Below are positions 55,478 to 63,581 of a stretch of 64,000 nt of DNA, piece by piece. Within the stretch, counting starts at the first letter, position 1. The number at the start of each line of letters is the position of its first letter. Below the pieces are notes generated by a model. The model saw nothing but the letters and a program-made list of their open reading frames with translations, searched no databases and had not been told where the DNA came from. This DNA comes from an uncultured Flavobacteriales bacterium (GTDB lineage: Bacteria > Bacteroidota > Bacteroidia > Flavobacteriales_G > Salibacteraceae): assembly GCA_913062955.1 (NCBI GenBank), contig CAJXZP010000014.1:1-64000 (forward strand), in the 5' to 3' direction. A program made the position numbers and the translations under genes.

Positions 55478-55514
55478 TCTAAGGTTAAAAATTAAAACTA
55501 TTTTTAACCTTAGA
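55478..55514. repeat. Perfect 15-bp inverted repeat in a 607-nt gap
   Basis: TCTAAGGTTAAAAAT (55478-55492) and ATTTTTAACCTTAGA (55500-55514) are perfect inverted repeats with a 7-nt spacer. The gap 55389-55995 also has a GATGGC/GCCATC hairpin near 55410-55430 just after the cupredoxin gene. No other gene is seen until the small ORF at 55996. The element may act as a transcript-end stem or a protein-binding site. Confidence 0.75.
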
Positions 55515-55995
55515 TTTAGCATGGGTTTTAATGCGGATGGAAAGGTAAAGGTGAAGCGACCAAGATTTGATTCACCCATACCATCCACTTTGTCGTATAG
55601 GGGCTAGGTAGCGTGTATAAAAAGATCCATACATGATACTACTTAAGTCGGGGCTTTGCGGTTTTTACCTAGCTGACAAAAACAGGTAGTAATCAGGGGG
55701 TAGTATGTCCCGTGTCCGTTTGATAATACCTAGTTTTGGGTAACCTTTAAATAACTTGATTTTGAAGACTTTTAGAAACTAATTTCTGACTTAGAGACCA
55801 CAAATAGCTAGAGATAGTTTCTTGGATACTCTTTTAACCAATTTCAATATAATGGATTGTAACGGGTAGGATGAGGCCGTTTAAAAAGAAGTTTCAATTA
55901 ACGGAAAAGAAAATCGAAAGTAAACGTTGGCCAACAATCTTTAAAAAGGCAATTCCAACAGTGATACGATAAATTAGATAAAATTTAATAAAAAA

Positions 55996-56109
55996 ATGAG
56001 TGAAGCAAAAGAAATGGTATTCAATGGACTGTCCATATTGGGGGGAATCCTATCCGCTATTGCGGTTTGGGTATTTTTTTTATACTTAGTTATTTACCAA
56101 CCTTTTTGA
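55996..56109 (+). CDS. Small single-TM protein, 37 aa
   Basis: The ORF runs from ATG (MSEAKEMVFNGL) to TGA and has one hydrophobic helix (ILGGILSAIAVWVFFLYLVIY). It ends 3 nt before the next gene, whose product is a membrane-anchored protein; such spacing argues for translation in one operon. The N-terminal part is short and charged, the usual form of small inner-membrane regulators or subunits. It contains a GG within the hydrophobic part, but there is no peptide-export system nearby. The family is not recognised. Confidence 0.6.
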   Translation: MSEAKEMVFNGLSILGGILSAIAVWVFFLYLVIYQPF

Positions 56110-56112
56110 AAA

Positions 56113-56646
56113 ATGAACAAAAACTTATTCCTAGGAGCATTTATTAGTACGAACTTAATTTTCGGGTCTCTTTTTTACCTGAAAAATAGTACCATGGGTA
56201 GGGATGACTTAAGCTTCAAATCATCTATTCCGACTGTTAATTCACAACAATTATTAGCAGATTCTAATTTTGTGGTGACTATGGTTTCTTATGGCTGTCC
56301 AGGACATCCGCAATTCATGCCTGCACTTAAATCAAATATTGATTTAATTAAAGAAAAGGGGTACAACCTTTATATCATTAACGACAGTGAATACAGTCTG
56401 AGGGCTGAAAATAAAATAAATAAATTGGCTGATCTCTACGAAATTAACGAACAAATATTTTTAATAGAACCGAAGGATTACCCCAACAATGGTGGTTTTT
56501 TTGATCAAAAAAAAAGATATTTAAATTTTATTAATGACCTGAGTTTAGAGACTAAGAATTTAAGTTTGGGTTATGGTTATTATGTCGTTTTCAAAAATGG
56601 TAAATTGACTTATGATGGTTATGGGTTAGACAAAAATATTTTATAA
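56113..56646 (+). CDS. Membrane-anchored protein with thioredoxin-like pattern
   Basis: In this 177-aa product an N-terminal hydrophobic helix (LFLGAFISTNLIFGSLFYL) acts as an anchor or uncleaved signal. After a linker, the segment FVVTMVSYGCPGHPQFMPALKSNIDLIKEKGYNLYIINDSE follows the strand-CxxC-helix-strand order of thioredoxins, but the site is CPGH (Cys 62, His 65) with only one cysteine. The end YGYYVVFKNGKLTYDGYG resembles the last thioredoxin hairpin. It is coupled to the 37-aa protein upstream. A redox function is doubtful without a second Cys. Confidence 0.55.
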   Translation: MNKNLFLGAFISTNLIFGSLFYLKNSTMGRDDLSFKSSIPTVNSQQLLADSNFVVTMVSYGCPGHPQFMPALKSNIDLIKEKGYNLYIINDSEYSLRAENKINKLADLYEINEQIFLIEPKDYPNNGGFFDQKKRYLNFINDLSLETKNLSLGYGYYVVFKNGKLTYDGYGLDKNIL

Positions 56647-56882
56647 TCAGACCTTTAATCATGGGTACAAAAATACTTTAGTGGTATACTTCTGTGTTTT
56701 ACCAAGTGTATGAAAATAGGGGGTGATCAATGAATTTTATGTCCCGTGGCACCTATTGATCTAAAAAAATGGAATAAATAAATAGTAAAAAAAAACAGCC
56801 TAAAAATCATTGTATACCATAGATGGTACGCTTTTTTCAGGTTCGAATTAAACAATCTCACAGAATTTTAAATTCTATCAAA

Positions 56883-57137
56883 ATGAAAACTAAAAAGAAT
56901 AATTGGGTTAAAAACCCTTCCCGTCCACAAATGATTTTATGTACACTCGTGTATTTTGTCTCGGTAGTCCTACTCGTTTTGTCAATGACCGATTTATTTA
57001 CGGAAAATATATTTCAAGGAAAATATTTGTTGCTTTACTTTGTAATTATTGGCGCTACACTTGCCACACTTAAACTACATTCAAATTATTGGAATCTAAA
57101 AACGGTAGTGGCAGATGGAGTAAAACGATTCAATTAA
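56883..57137 (+). CDS. Small membrane protein, two TM helices
   Basis: ATG 56883 (MKTKKNNWVKNPSRPQMILCT) is preferred to the upstream start at 56823 because the first 20 residues of the longer frame look non-coding. The 84-aa product has TM helices MILCTLVYFVSVVLLVLSMT and YLLLYFVIIGATLATLKLH, with a basic N-terminus. The family is not recognised. Confidence 0.5.
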   Translation: MKTKKNNWVKNPSRPQMILCTLVYFVSVVLLVLSMTDLFTENIFQGKYLLLYFVIIGATLATLKLHSNYWNLKTVVADGVKRFN

Positions 57138-57576
57138 AATCACGAATAAAAGAACTTTAATCCAGCAGTGACTACAATTCTTTTTTTTCCCCGAATGCGC
57201 TAACATGAAGGAGATAAAAACAGGTGACTGTCATTTAGTGTCAGGCATAATGGGGTGAATTAATAGAATCATTTAGGTCTTTTTTGACCAAGATTTAAAT
57301 GGGTTGGTTTTCAGTAGGCTGGTTCTTTCAGTGTTTTTTTATGATTTACTACGGTCATAAAACGGGGGAAATGGACTTCAATACCCTTAGACTTGTTTTC
57401 AATTGTTTAAGGGGTTTTGCTAAAATTATTAAAATTCATGTCGGAGGGTATGCACTCTTTTTATTTTGCCTCTACATTTGCCGGTGACCCAAAAAAAAGG
57501 GCGTTAAAAGGGGCGTTAAATGGGGTGAAAATGGCACACGTACCATACCTTTTCCGTGGGAATTAATACATACTAT
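57138..57576. other. Intergenic stretch with a short direct repeat
   Basis: A 62-codon frame (57299-57487) is rich in Trp, Phe and Cys and has no upstream signal, so it is not called as a gene. Near 57498-57520 a GGGCGTTAAA direct repeat occurs twice, followed by a third near copy. No terminator or promoter was recognised. Confidence 0.4.
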
Positions 57577-58356
57577 ATGACAAAATTTCTTCTTTGCTTA
57601 ATCTGGATGGGTGGCCTTTCATTTCAGGCGGATACTTCTATTATTGGAAAACATGTAACCCTGAAAATTAATTTGTATTCACACGAAGGCGAAAGGAAAG
57701 CATCTGCGATGCCCATGCTTAAGCCTGACAGTGAATTGATGAACTATAAGAGAAGGTTTGAATATTTGCTGATCAATGTGCCTGAAATCCATCAGCCCGA
57801 AAACTCAGAACAGAGAAGAGAAATTTGGAGTTTATATCCAGACACCACAAAACTTAAACGACTTTACCTCAACAAATTTGTTCAGGATGAGAAACTGATC
57901 CAATACTTTGAACAAACCATTGCTCCCATAGAGAATCCAACTGATGTAAGGGATAGAACTTTCAACGTGGAAGAACTCATGGAAGTAGCTTCTAAATTTT
58001 TCTATTGCGATAAAGTCATGCCCGATACCAATGTCCAAGCACATGTTTGCGTTGGATTAAATGGCATAAAAGAAGCAAATTGGGATACGGATTACACCTT
58101 GTTAGAGGCATTTTGTTACGAAGGAATTTTTACGGATTTTGATACTGAAAATTCTCAAATTTGGGAATCATTCATTTCCGAAAAAAAGGAGGCTAGCTTG
58201 CAATTTAGAAATGACATAACCTCATTGGATCAATACCTGGAAGATGTGAAACGGCTTCTGTTTGAAAAAATGAAAAAGGATAGTGTTTTAAAAAAAGAGC
58301 TCTTAAATTTCTATGAATTGAATGAAGCTAATCTGGCTTTTAAAATAAAATATTAA
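57577..58356 (+). CDS. Secreted protein, unknown, 259 aa
   Basis: ATG 57577 gives a signal peptide (MTKFLLCLIWMGGLSFQA), so the GTG at 57556 is rejected. The mature protein is strongly helical and charged, with three cysteines in the middle (FFYCDK, AHVCVGLNG, EAFCYEG). No known domain was recognised. It ends just before a decayed gene region. Confidence 0.55.
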   Translation: MTKFLLCLIWMGGLSFQADTSIIGKHVTLKINLYSHEGERKASAMPMLKPDSELMNYKRRFEYLLINVPEIHQPENSEQRREIWSLYPDTTKLKRLYLNKFVQDEKLIQYFEQTIAPIENPTDVRDRTFNVEELMEVASKFFYCDKVMPDTNVQAHVCVGLNGIKEANWDTDYTLLEAFCYEGIFTDFDTENSQIWESFISEKKEASLQFRNDITSLDQYLEDVKRLLFEKMKKDSVLKKELLNFYELNEANLAFKIKY

Positions 58357-58416
58357 ACAGGATCAATCCATTGGCGTTGGCTATTCGGGATAAACGCCCT
58401 ACACCAACACTTGTGA

Positions 58417-58623
58417 CGTATTAAGGCCCTGACTGATTACTCGAATGTAGAAGTTATAGATCCTCAAATAGAAATCACGTGTAAGGAAGCGTTCCAATTA
58501 TATAGGAAGCACATCTTACCAGAACTGAATAAAGTAGGAAGTCGAATTTTGTATTATGGGGATAGCGCAAATTTTATTATTGGCCCTGAATCGGAAAAAT
58601 GGGATGCCAATGAACATAGGTGA
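58417..58623 (+). pseudogene. Remnant of a DUF1330-like gene
   Basis: An open frame of 68 codons without a start codon encodes KEAFQLYRKHILPELNKVG and then SRILYYGDSANFIIGPESEKWD. This matches the middle of DUF1330-family proteins (pattern GGRVL..G....LIGPE.E.WD). The upstream end is a stop (TGA 58414-58416). The downstream end runs straight into a 25-nt inverted repeat whose first bases provide the stop. The usual following strand (LVEYPS) is missing, so the gene is broken at both ends. The gap 58357-58949 has no other gene. Confidence 0.6.
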
Positions 58624-58641
58624 ATACCTGGTATTCACCTA
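58617..58641. repeat. Perfect 12-bp inverted repeat at the broken gene end
   Basis: TAGGTGAATACC (58617-58628) and GGTATTCACCTA (58630-58641) flank a single central T. It sits exactly where the DUF1330-like frame ends and supplies its stop codon. A second weak dyad ACGTTT/AAACGT follows at 58641-58660. It could be a transcription hairpin or a trace of a small insertion. Confidence 0.7.
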
Positions 58642-58949
58642 CGTTTCAAACTTAAAACGTAATGGGTGAAGTGGATTATGTTCAAGCTATTAATGAGGTG
58701 ATTAGCCATGCTTTTTGGTTCTTGGCTTGGCGCTCTGTACTTCTATTTTTCTAGGGTATACCTCCATTAACAGGATTACTTACAGATCAAATGATTTGAA
58801 GTCTCCTTGGATTAAAATAAAGGACGCGTAAGGCAATAAAGCCAGCCCAAATACGTACTTTAGTGCAGCTACGGTGCAGAACGTTTAATTAGTAGTTCCG
58901 CCTTAATGAGTAGCCGGGAGTGGAGAGTTAGTTTTAATAATAAAAGATC

Positions 58950-59915
58950 ATGTTGGAAGAAAAAGAAAAAAAATCACGGAGACAATTTTTGCAAAATACG
59001 GCACTAGCTAGTTTATCGCTAGGTTTGTTACCCACCATTGGGAAGGCGGCCAGTATAGGTAAGGTTGCCAGTATGGGGCTGTCTCCAAGTCCTGATTCTT
59101 GTAACCCAACAACGCTCGATTATTATGGCCAAGGGCCTTTCTACACCGCCAATGCACCCACAATGAATAATAATCAACTGGCATCGTCTACCGAAGCTGG
59201 CACGAGATTAATCATTAGTGGTATGGTGCAAACGCTAGATTGTACCCAGGTAATTCCGAATACTGTTATTGATGTGTGGCAGGCAAATGATGCAGGTGGG
59301 TACGACAATTCGGGGTTTAATCTACGTGGAATTACCCAATCCAATTCGCAAGGGTTTTATTCGTTTGAAACCATTCTTCCCGGAAAATATTTGAATGGGG
59401 CTAAATACCGTCCCAGTCATATTCATTTTAAAATAACACCACCTGCATTTCCAACGATGGTGACCCAACTCTATTTTCAAGGGGACACGGATATTGCTGC
59501 GGATGCGGCTGCTTCGATTACTTCTGGCACATTTGATGCCTCCAATCGAATTATTCCAATTACCCTTAATGGACAAGGAAAATACGAAGGTACTTGGGAT
59601 ATCGCAGTGGATGGAGATGGCGTTATTGGAATAGCAGATATTCATCTGGACAAGGGAATTATTTACTCTGTATCGCCCAATCCTTTTACCGATGAGGTGG
59701 AAATAAACTATGGGATATTTCAAGCTTACAAAGTCAGCATTCAAATATTTGATATGCAAGGATCGTTAATAGCGGTACTGAATGAACAAAACCTAGAGCC
59801 GGAGAAGTACAAGGCTGTTTGGAAAGCAGACCCTAATTTACCCACTGGGATGTATTTCGTAGCTTTAAAATTAAACGACTTACAAGTGCATTATTTGAAA
59901 ATTGAAAAACTGTAA
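58950..59915 (+). CDS. Exported intradiol dioxygenase with Tat-like signal and T9SS sorting domain
   Basis: The 321-aa product has an N-terminus of twin-arginine form (KKSRRQFLQNTALASLSLGLL). The core at about 50-225 is the intradiol ring-cleavage dioxygenase fold: VIDVWQANDAGGYDN (Tyr 118), TILPGKY (Tyr 147) and RPSHIHF (His 157, His 159). These supply the four non-haem Fe(III) ligands. Catechol-type substrates are typical, but exported members are poorly known. The C-terminal 80 residues are a T9SS type A domain (VSPNPFTDEVEINYG, IQIFDMQGSLIAVL, PTGMYFVALKL). It has no catabolic neighbours, so a surface role on aromatic compounds is inferred. Confidence 0.86.
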   Translation: MLEEKEKKSRRQFLQNTALASLSLGLLPTIGKAASIGKVASMGLSPSPDSCNPTTLDYYGQGPFYTANAPTMNNNQLASSTEAGTRLIISGMVQTLDCTQVIPNTVIDVWQANDAGGYDNSGFNLRGITQSNSQGFYSFETILPGKYLNGAKYRPSHIHFKITPPAFPTMVTQLYFQGDTDIAADAAASITSGTFDASNRIIPITLNGQGKYEGTWDIAVDGDGVIGIADIHLDKGIIYSVSPNPFTDEVEINYGIFQAYKVSIQIFDMQGSLIAVLNEQNLEPEKYKAVWKADPNLPTGMYFVALKLNDLQVHYLKIEKL

Positions 59916-60179
59916 TTTATTTAAAAAAAGGGCTTGACGTAAGGCTGAATTTTGGAAGGTTTGGCGCCTTTACTGAAGGTTGTCGGCTAAAATATGGAGC
60001 CTTTAGGCCAAGAAAGTATCCATTCGTACTCAAGCCAATAAATTGCCAAAGTCAAGGTTTTCGGCTTGTAACTATCCGTATCATGGTGGATAATAAAGTG
60101 CTTCAAATTTTCCTACAAGTAAATGGGTGCCATTTTAACCCATTTGGTTAAAGATGACGTTAATTTGCAGTAAGGAATA

Positions 60180-60755
60180 ATGATGAATTCAAACAAACTG
60201 CACATAAAAAATATGGTATGCGATCGCTGCATTAAAGTGGTTAAGGCGGAGTTGCAAAATCTTGGATACCGAATTAAAAGCATCGTACTGGGTGAAGTGG
60301 AGTTGATTGAAACGCTCGGGATTAATAAAAATGAAATCAAACTTCATCTAAGTAAGGAAGGGTTTGAGCTTCTGGACGACAGTAACAGTCAGCTAATAAA
60401 TACCATCAAAGGCATTATTATTAACCACATTCATTACCATAAAGGGGGCAATGCTCCGAAAGAAAACTTCTCCTATATATTGGAGAAAGAAATTGGAAAG
60501 GACTATTCGCATATCAGTACCCTGTTTTCTACCCTGGAGGGACGAACCATTGAAAAGTTTATCATTCTGCAAAAAATAGAAAAAGTAAAAGAGTTGCTTA
60601 AATACGGAGAGATGACTTTAAGGGAGATTGCCTTTGAATTGAATTACAGCAGTTCTCAATACCTTTCCAATCAGTTTAAACAAGTTACTGGGCTCCGACC
60701 TTCTCAATTTCGGGACATGGCAGAGACTAGCCGAAATCAAATAGACAAAGTTTAG
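60180..60755 (+). CDS. AraC-family regulator with HMA-like metal-binding N-terminus
   Basis: The 191-aa product starts with HIKNMVCDRCIKVVKAELQNLGY, an HMA-like fold with a CxxC pair (Cys 14, Cys 17). It is followed by an AraC helix-turn-helix domain at about 95-185 (FIILQKIEKVKELLKYGEMTLREIAFELNYSSSQYLSNQFKQVTGLRPSQFR). The layout couples binding of a soft metal ion to DNA binding. The two downstream genes (a DUF4396 protein and an HMA-MauE protein) are metal-related, so it probably controls them. Start ATG 60180 or 60183. Confidence 0.86.
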   Translation: MMNSNKLHIKNMVCDRCIKVVKAELQNLGYRIKSIVLGEVELIETLGINKNEIKLHLSKEGFELLDDSNSQLINTIKGIIINHIHYHKGGNAPKENFSYILEKEIGKDYSHISTLFSTLEGRTIEKFIILQKIEKVKELLKYGEMTLREIAFELNYSSSQYLSNQFKQVTGLRPSQFRDMAETSRNQIDKV

Positions 60756-60872
60756 GACTAGCCATGGGTAGGCGAGTACCCAAAATCTTACACCTTATTT
60801 CAATAATTCCGTAACATCCACCTGAAAGAAGGTACGCACATTTGTAGAGTTATTAATCTAATAACCAAATAA

Positions 60873-61346
60873 ATGAAAATGCAACATCATAGCCATTCTT
60901 CTCCTCACTCCCATCAGGAAGATGAACCTTCACAAAACAAATTAGCCTTTCGTGCAACATTACACTGTTTGTTAGGATGTGGAATTGGAGAAGTCCTTGG
61001 AATTATCATCGGTACCTCTTTCGGAATGCGTAATAGGGAAACCTTGATTCTGGCAGTAATGCTGGGGTTTGTAGTTGGCTTGATTCTGGGGATCAGACCG
61101 CTGTTAAAAGCGAAATTTGATTTTAAAAGAGCCTTGAAAACCGTCTTATTGGCGGAGGGCTTAAGCATTTTGGTTATGGAAACCACTGAAGTGGTCATTG
61201 AAATATACACCCCAGGTGTTATGGCTGCCGGTTTAACCAGTTGGTTTTTTTGGGCTGGTATGCTGCTAGCCATGATCGGGGGATTTATAGCTGCCTACCC
61301 CGTCAATTATTTTTTAATCGGTAAAGGCATCAGACATCAACATTAA
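60873..61346 (+). CDS. DUF4396 membrane protein with His-rich N-terminus
   Basis: The 157-aa product has a His-rich cytosolic leader (MQHHSHSSPHSHQED) and four TM helices, with LHCLLGCGIGEVLGIIIGTSFGM and VVIEIYTPGVMAAGLTSWFFWAGMLLAMIGGFIAAYPVNYFLIGKGIRHQH as in DUF4396. Family members occur with copper or mercury resistance genes. The His/Cys content suggests metal binding (inference). It starts 117 nt after the AraC gene and ends 9 nt before the HMA-MauE gene. Confidence 0.84.
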   Translation: MKMQHHSHSSPHSHQEDEPSQNKLAFRATLHCLLGCGIGEVLGIIIGTSFGMRNRETLILAVMLGFVVGLILGIRPLLKAKFDFKRALKTVLLAEGLSILVMETTEVVIEIYTPGVMAAGLTSWFFWAGMLLAMIGGFIAAYPVNYFLIGKGIRHQH

Positions 61347-61355
61347 TTTGAAATC

Positions 61356-62093
61356 ATGACACCTACATATTCAATTATAGGAATGACTTGCTCCAGCTGT
61401 GCGGGCAAAGTTAAAGCGCAATTAGAACAGCATGAAAATGTGACATCGGTAACGGTAGACCTCGAACAAAGTGAGGTAGCTGTTAACATGCGCAAACATG
61501 TGCCCACGAAAGAACTTCAAAATCTCTTCGGTACCGGTGGCAAATATTCGATCATCGAAAAAGACCTTGTTATACAACCCCAAGAGGTAACAGAATTTGA
61601 AGAAGAGGAGAAAAGTAAACTGGAAACCTTTAAACCCTTACTGATCATCTTTCTCTTTATCACCTTGGTTTCCGGTATTGCTTCTGCAGACAGTCCGCAT
61701 TTGGATGTAATGAAATGGATGCGCTATTTTATGGCGGGCTTCTTTATTACCTTTTCCTTCTTTAAATTTTTAGACCTTGGGTCCTTTGTTGATAGCTATT
61801 CGATGTATGATGTACTGGCCAAAAAAGTAAGGAATTATGGTTACGTATATCCATTTATTGAATTGGCACTAGGGATCGCTTATCTGACCCATTTCGAACC
61901 CGCATTCACTTATACCGCCACTTTAGTGGTTATGGGTTTTAGTAGCTTGGGAGTCATCCAGAGCGTATTAAACAAAAAGAAAATTAAATGTGCATGTCTG
62001 GGTGATGTATTCAATTTGCCGATGACCACCGTAACTATTATAGAAGATTTACTGATGGTAGCCATGGCGGCTTTCATGCTTTGGTCGCTATGA
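61356..62093 (+). CDS. HMA domain fused to MauE-like membrane domain
   Basis: In this 245-aa product residues 1-70 are a heavy-metal-associated domain with GMTCSSC (Cys 11 and 14 of the CxxC) in the usual loop. A linker rich in Glu follows. From residue 90 a four- to five-helix MauE/DoxX-like membrane domain carries a CACLGDVFNLP motif. Fusions of this type are found in Bacteroidota next to copper/mercury genes and are thought to move or reduce metal-thiol groups. It forms a small operon with the DUF4396 gene. No P-type ATPase is present in the window. Confidence 0.86.
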   Translation: MTPTYSIIGMTCSSCAGKVKAQLEQHENVTSVTVDLEQSEVAVNMRKHVPTKELQNLFGTGGKYSIIEKDLVIQPQEVTEFEEEEKSKLETFKPLLIIFLFITLVSGIASADSPHLDVMKWMRYFMAGFFITFSFFKFLDLGSFVDSYSMYDVLAKKVRNYGYVYPFIELALGIAYLTHFEPAFTYTATLVVMGFSSLGVIQSVLNKKKIKCACLGDVFNLPMTTVTIIEDLLMVAMAAFMLWSL

Positions 62094-62514
62094 TGTTGGA
62101 AATTAATAGGTAGGTGTAGGTATAATCGGGTTGTATAACCCAACAGCATTTAATAGCGGTTTGAATCAATTTTAAACGCACCAAAAGGACTAAAACGGAA
62201 GAACTAAGCTTAGTTGTTTTCGATAATAATCTCTAAGTTTTGGATAGCCGTTATTCTTCTATAGGAGAGGGAGTGTGATTTATTTCTTATTATCACCATT
62301 GATGTAGATCTATAAACGGATGTTTAAATAAACAACGGGGTATGGCTGTTTTACATTTTTCCATGGGATAAGAAATAGCGGAATGTTTTGAAATTGCCAG
62401 AATGCCCCTGGTCGAAACGGGTAATTCTACTTGTACTAAAATTAGGGGTGTTTATACTGTTGACTCTTTACTAATAGGGCCTATAAATTTGCTTGAAAAC
62501 AAACGATTAAGTTT
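62094..62514. other. Intergenic stretch, nothing recognised
   Basis: The gap of 421 nt has no plausible coding frame, no T-tract hairpin and no repeated element. Confidence 0.45.
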
Positions 62515-63210
62515 ATGGATAAGAAAGAGAAAACGAGTAAGGTTAAAGAGGTTTCAGCTCCGGAAGTAGCGTTAAATGGAATTCAATATGGATCTGGTAA
62601 TATTGAATTGACTTTCATTAACCAATCCAATGATATGAATAATTCAAATGTTGTTATTTTTCAAAAGAATGTAACGACCAGTTTTGATGAAGTTGCCATT
62701 GCTTGGAGGGTAATTAAGAACTGCGGAAGAGGGTGGAGTCATAAATTTGATTATCCTCATGAATTCAGTGTTGGAGCGGAAGATGCCTATGGTAATCAAG
62801 CCGGGTTACAGTTAGGTAGATTTGGTCAAAAATGGGTGGTTTCTGAAACAGCTTCTGGGGAAGCCTTACAATTGGGTAATGACTACGCTTCAAGTATTTC
62901 CGAAGTGGAAATTAGTAACTCACTAATAAAGGGAGCTGTTAACGCCAATATTTATAAAGACGGAAAAATATTAATTTCTAAAACAGGAGTTGTTCCAGGA
63001 CAGAAAGCAATTTTTTCATTTAAGCCAACGATTTGGATTGGAGTGGTTTCTCAGGTGGAAGAGGGAATGGTTATGAATTCTGCGATACTTAGTGACATTA
63101 ACACTGAAATATCTTTGTTAGGGATTACCAAAGCAAATATTATTATGACGGGAGGAGGTATGGGGCCTTCGGCAAGACCTTTTCAATTCTATTTGGAGCC
63201 AACGGTATAA
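62515..63210 (+). CDS. Unknown cytosolic beta-rich protein, 231 aa
   Basis: No signal peptide or TM helix is seen. After a Lys/Glu-rich start, the sequence is a beta-rich domain with IQYGSGNIELTFINQSN, CGRGWSHKFDYPHEFSVGAEDAYGN and IWIGVVSQVEEGMVM. The end carries a Gly-rich loop (MTGGGMGPSARPFQF). I do not recognise the family. It stands alone, with gaps on both sides. Confidence 0.55.
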   Translation: MDKKEKTSKVKEVSAPEVALNGIQYGSGNIELTFINQSNDMNNSNVVIFQKNVTTSFDEVAIAWRVIKNCGRGWSHKFDYPHEFSVGAEDAYGNQAGLQLGRFGQKWVVSETASGEALQLGNDYASSISEVEISNSLIKGAVNANIYKDGKILISKTGVVPGQKAIFSFKPTIWIGVVSQVEEGMVMNSAILSDINTEISLLGITKANIIMTGGGMGPSARPFQFYLEPTV

Positions 63211-63581
63211 CAGGGACTGAAAATTCCAATGTATTTGATAAAGGGAGGGGGATTTTAAATTTGTATTTTTAAGCTAGAAAAATTGACTTTTAGCCATCGT
63301 ATAATTTCTTCTTTTTTAAATATTAAAAAGGACGTTATATTTTTGATAGGAAAGAAATAGGGAGAAAAAGCACATGGTTTCTCCCCGTTTTTAAGGGGAG
63401 ACTGTTTACTTGAACCCACAGGACTTTGTTGGGTACGGGGGAAAACGTTTTTGGTGAATGATTCGGAATAAATAGCTATCCAATTATTTCCAACAATAGG
63501 ATACCAAATTGTATTTTCTTACCAAAATGAACGCCTTTAGAGTGATGGAGGAGCTGTATCTTAATCCCTAATTAGAAAGGC
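63211..63581. other. Intergenic stretch with a GC-rich hairpin
   Basis: TCTCCCC (63380-63386) pairs with GGGGAGA (63395-63401) over an 8-nt loop. It lies between the convergent flanking genes but has no T tract on either side. No gene was seen. Confidence 0.45.

Noticed and set aside
57299-57487. 62-codon plus-strand ORF (MGWFSVGWFFQCFF)
   Set aside because: Unusually rich in Trp, Phe and Cys, isolated, and without a recognisable promoter or neighbour link; a real small membrane protein cannot be excluded.
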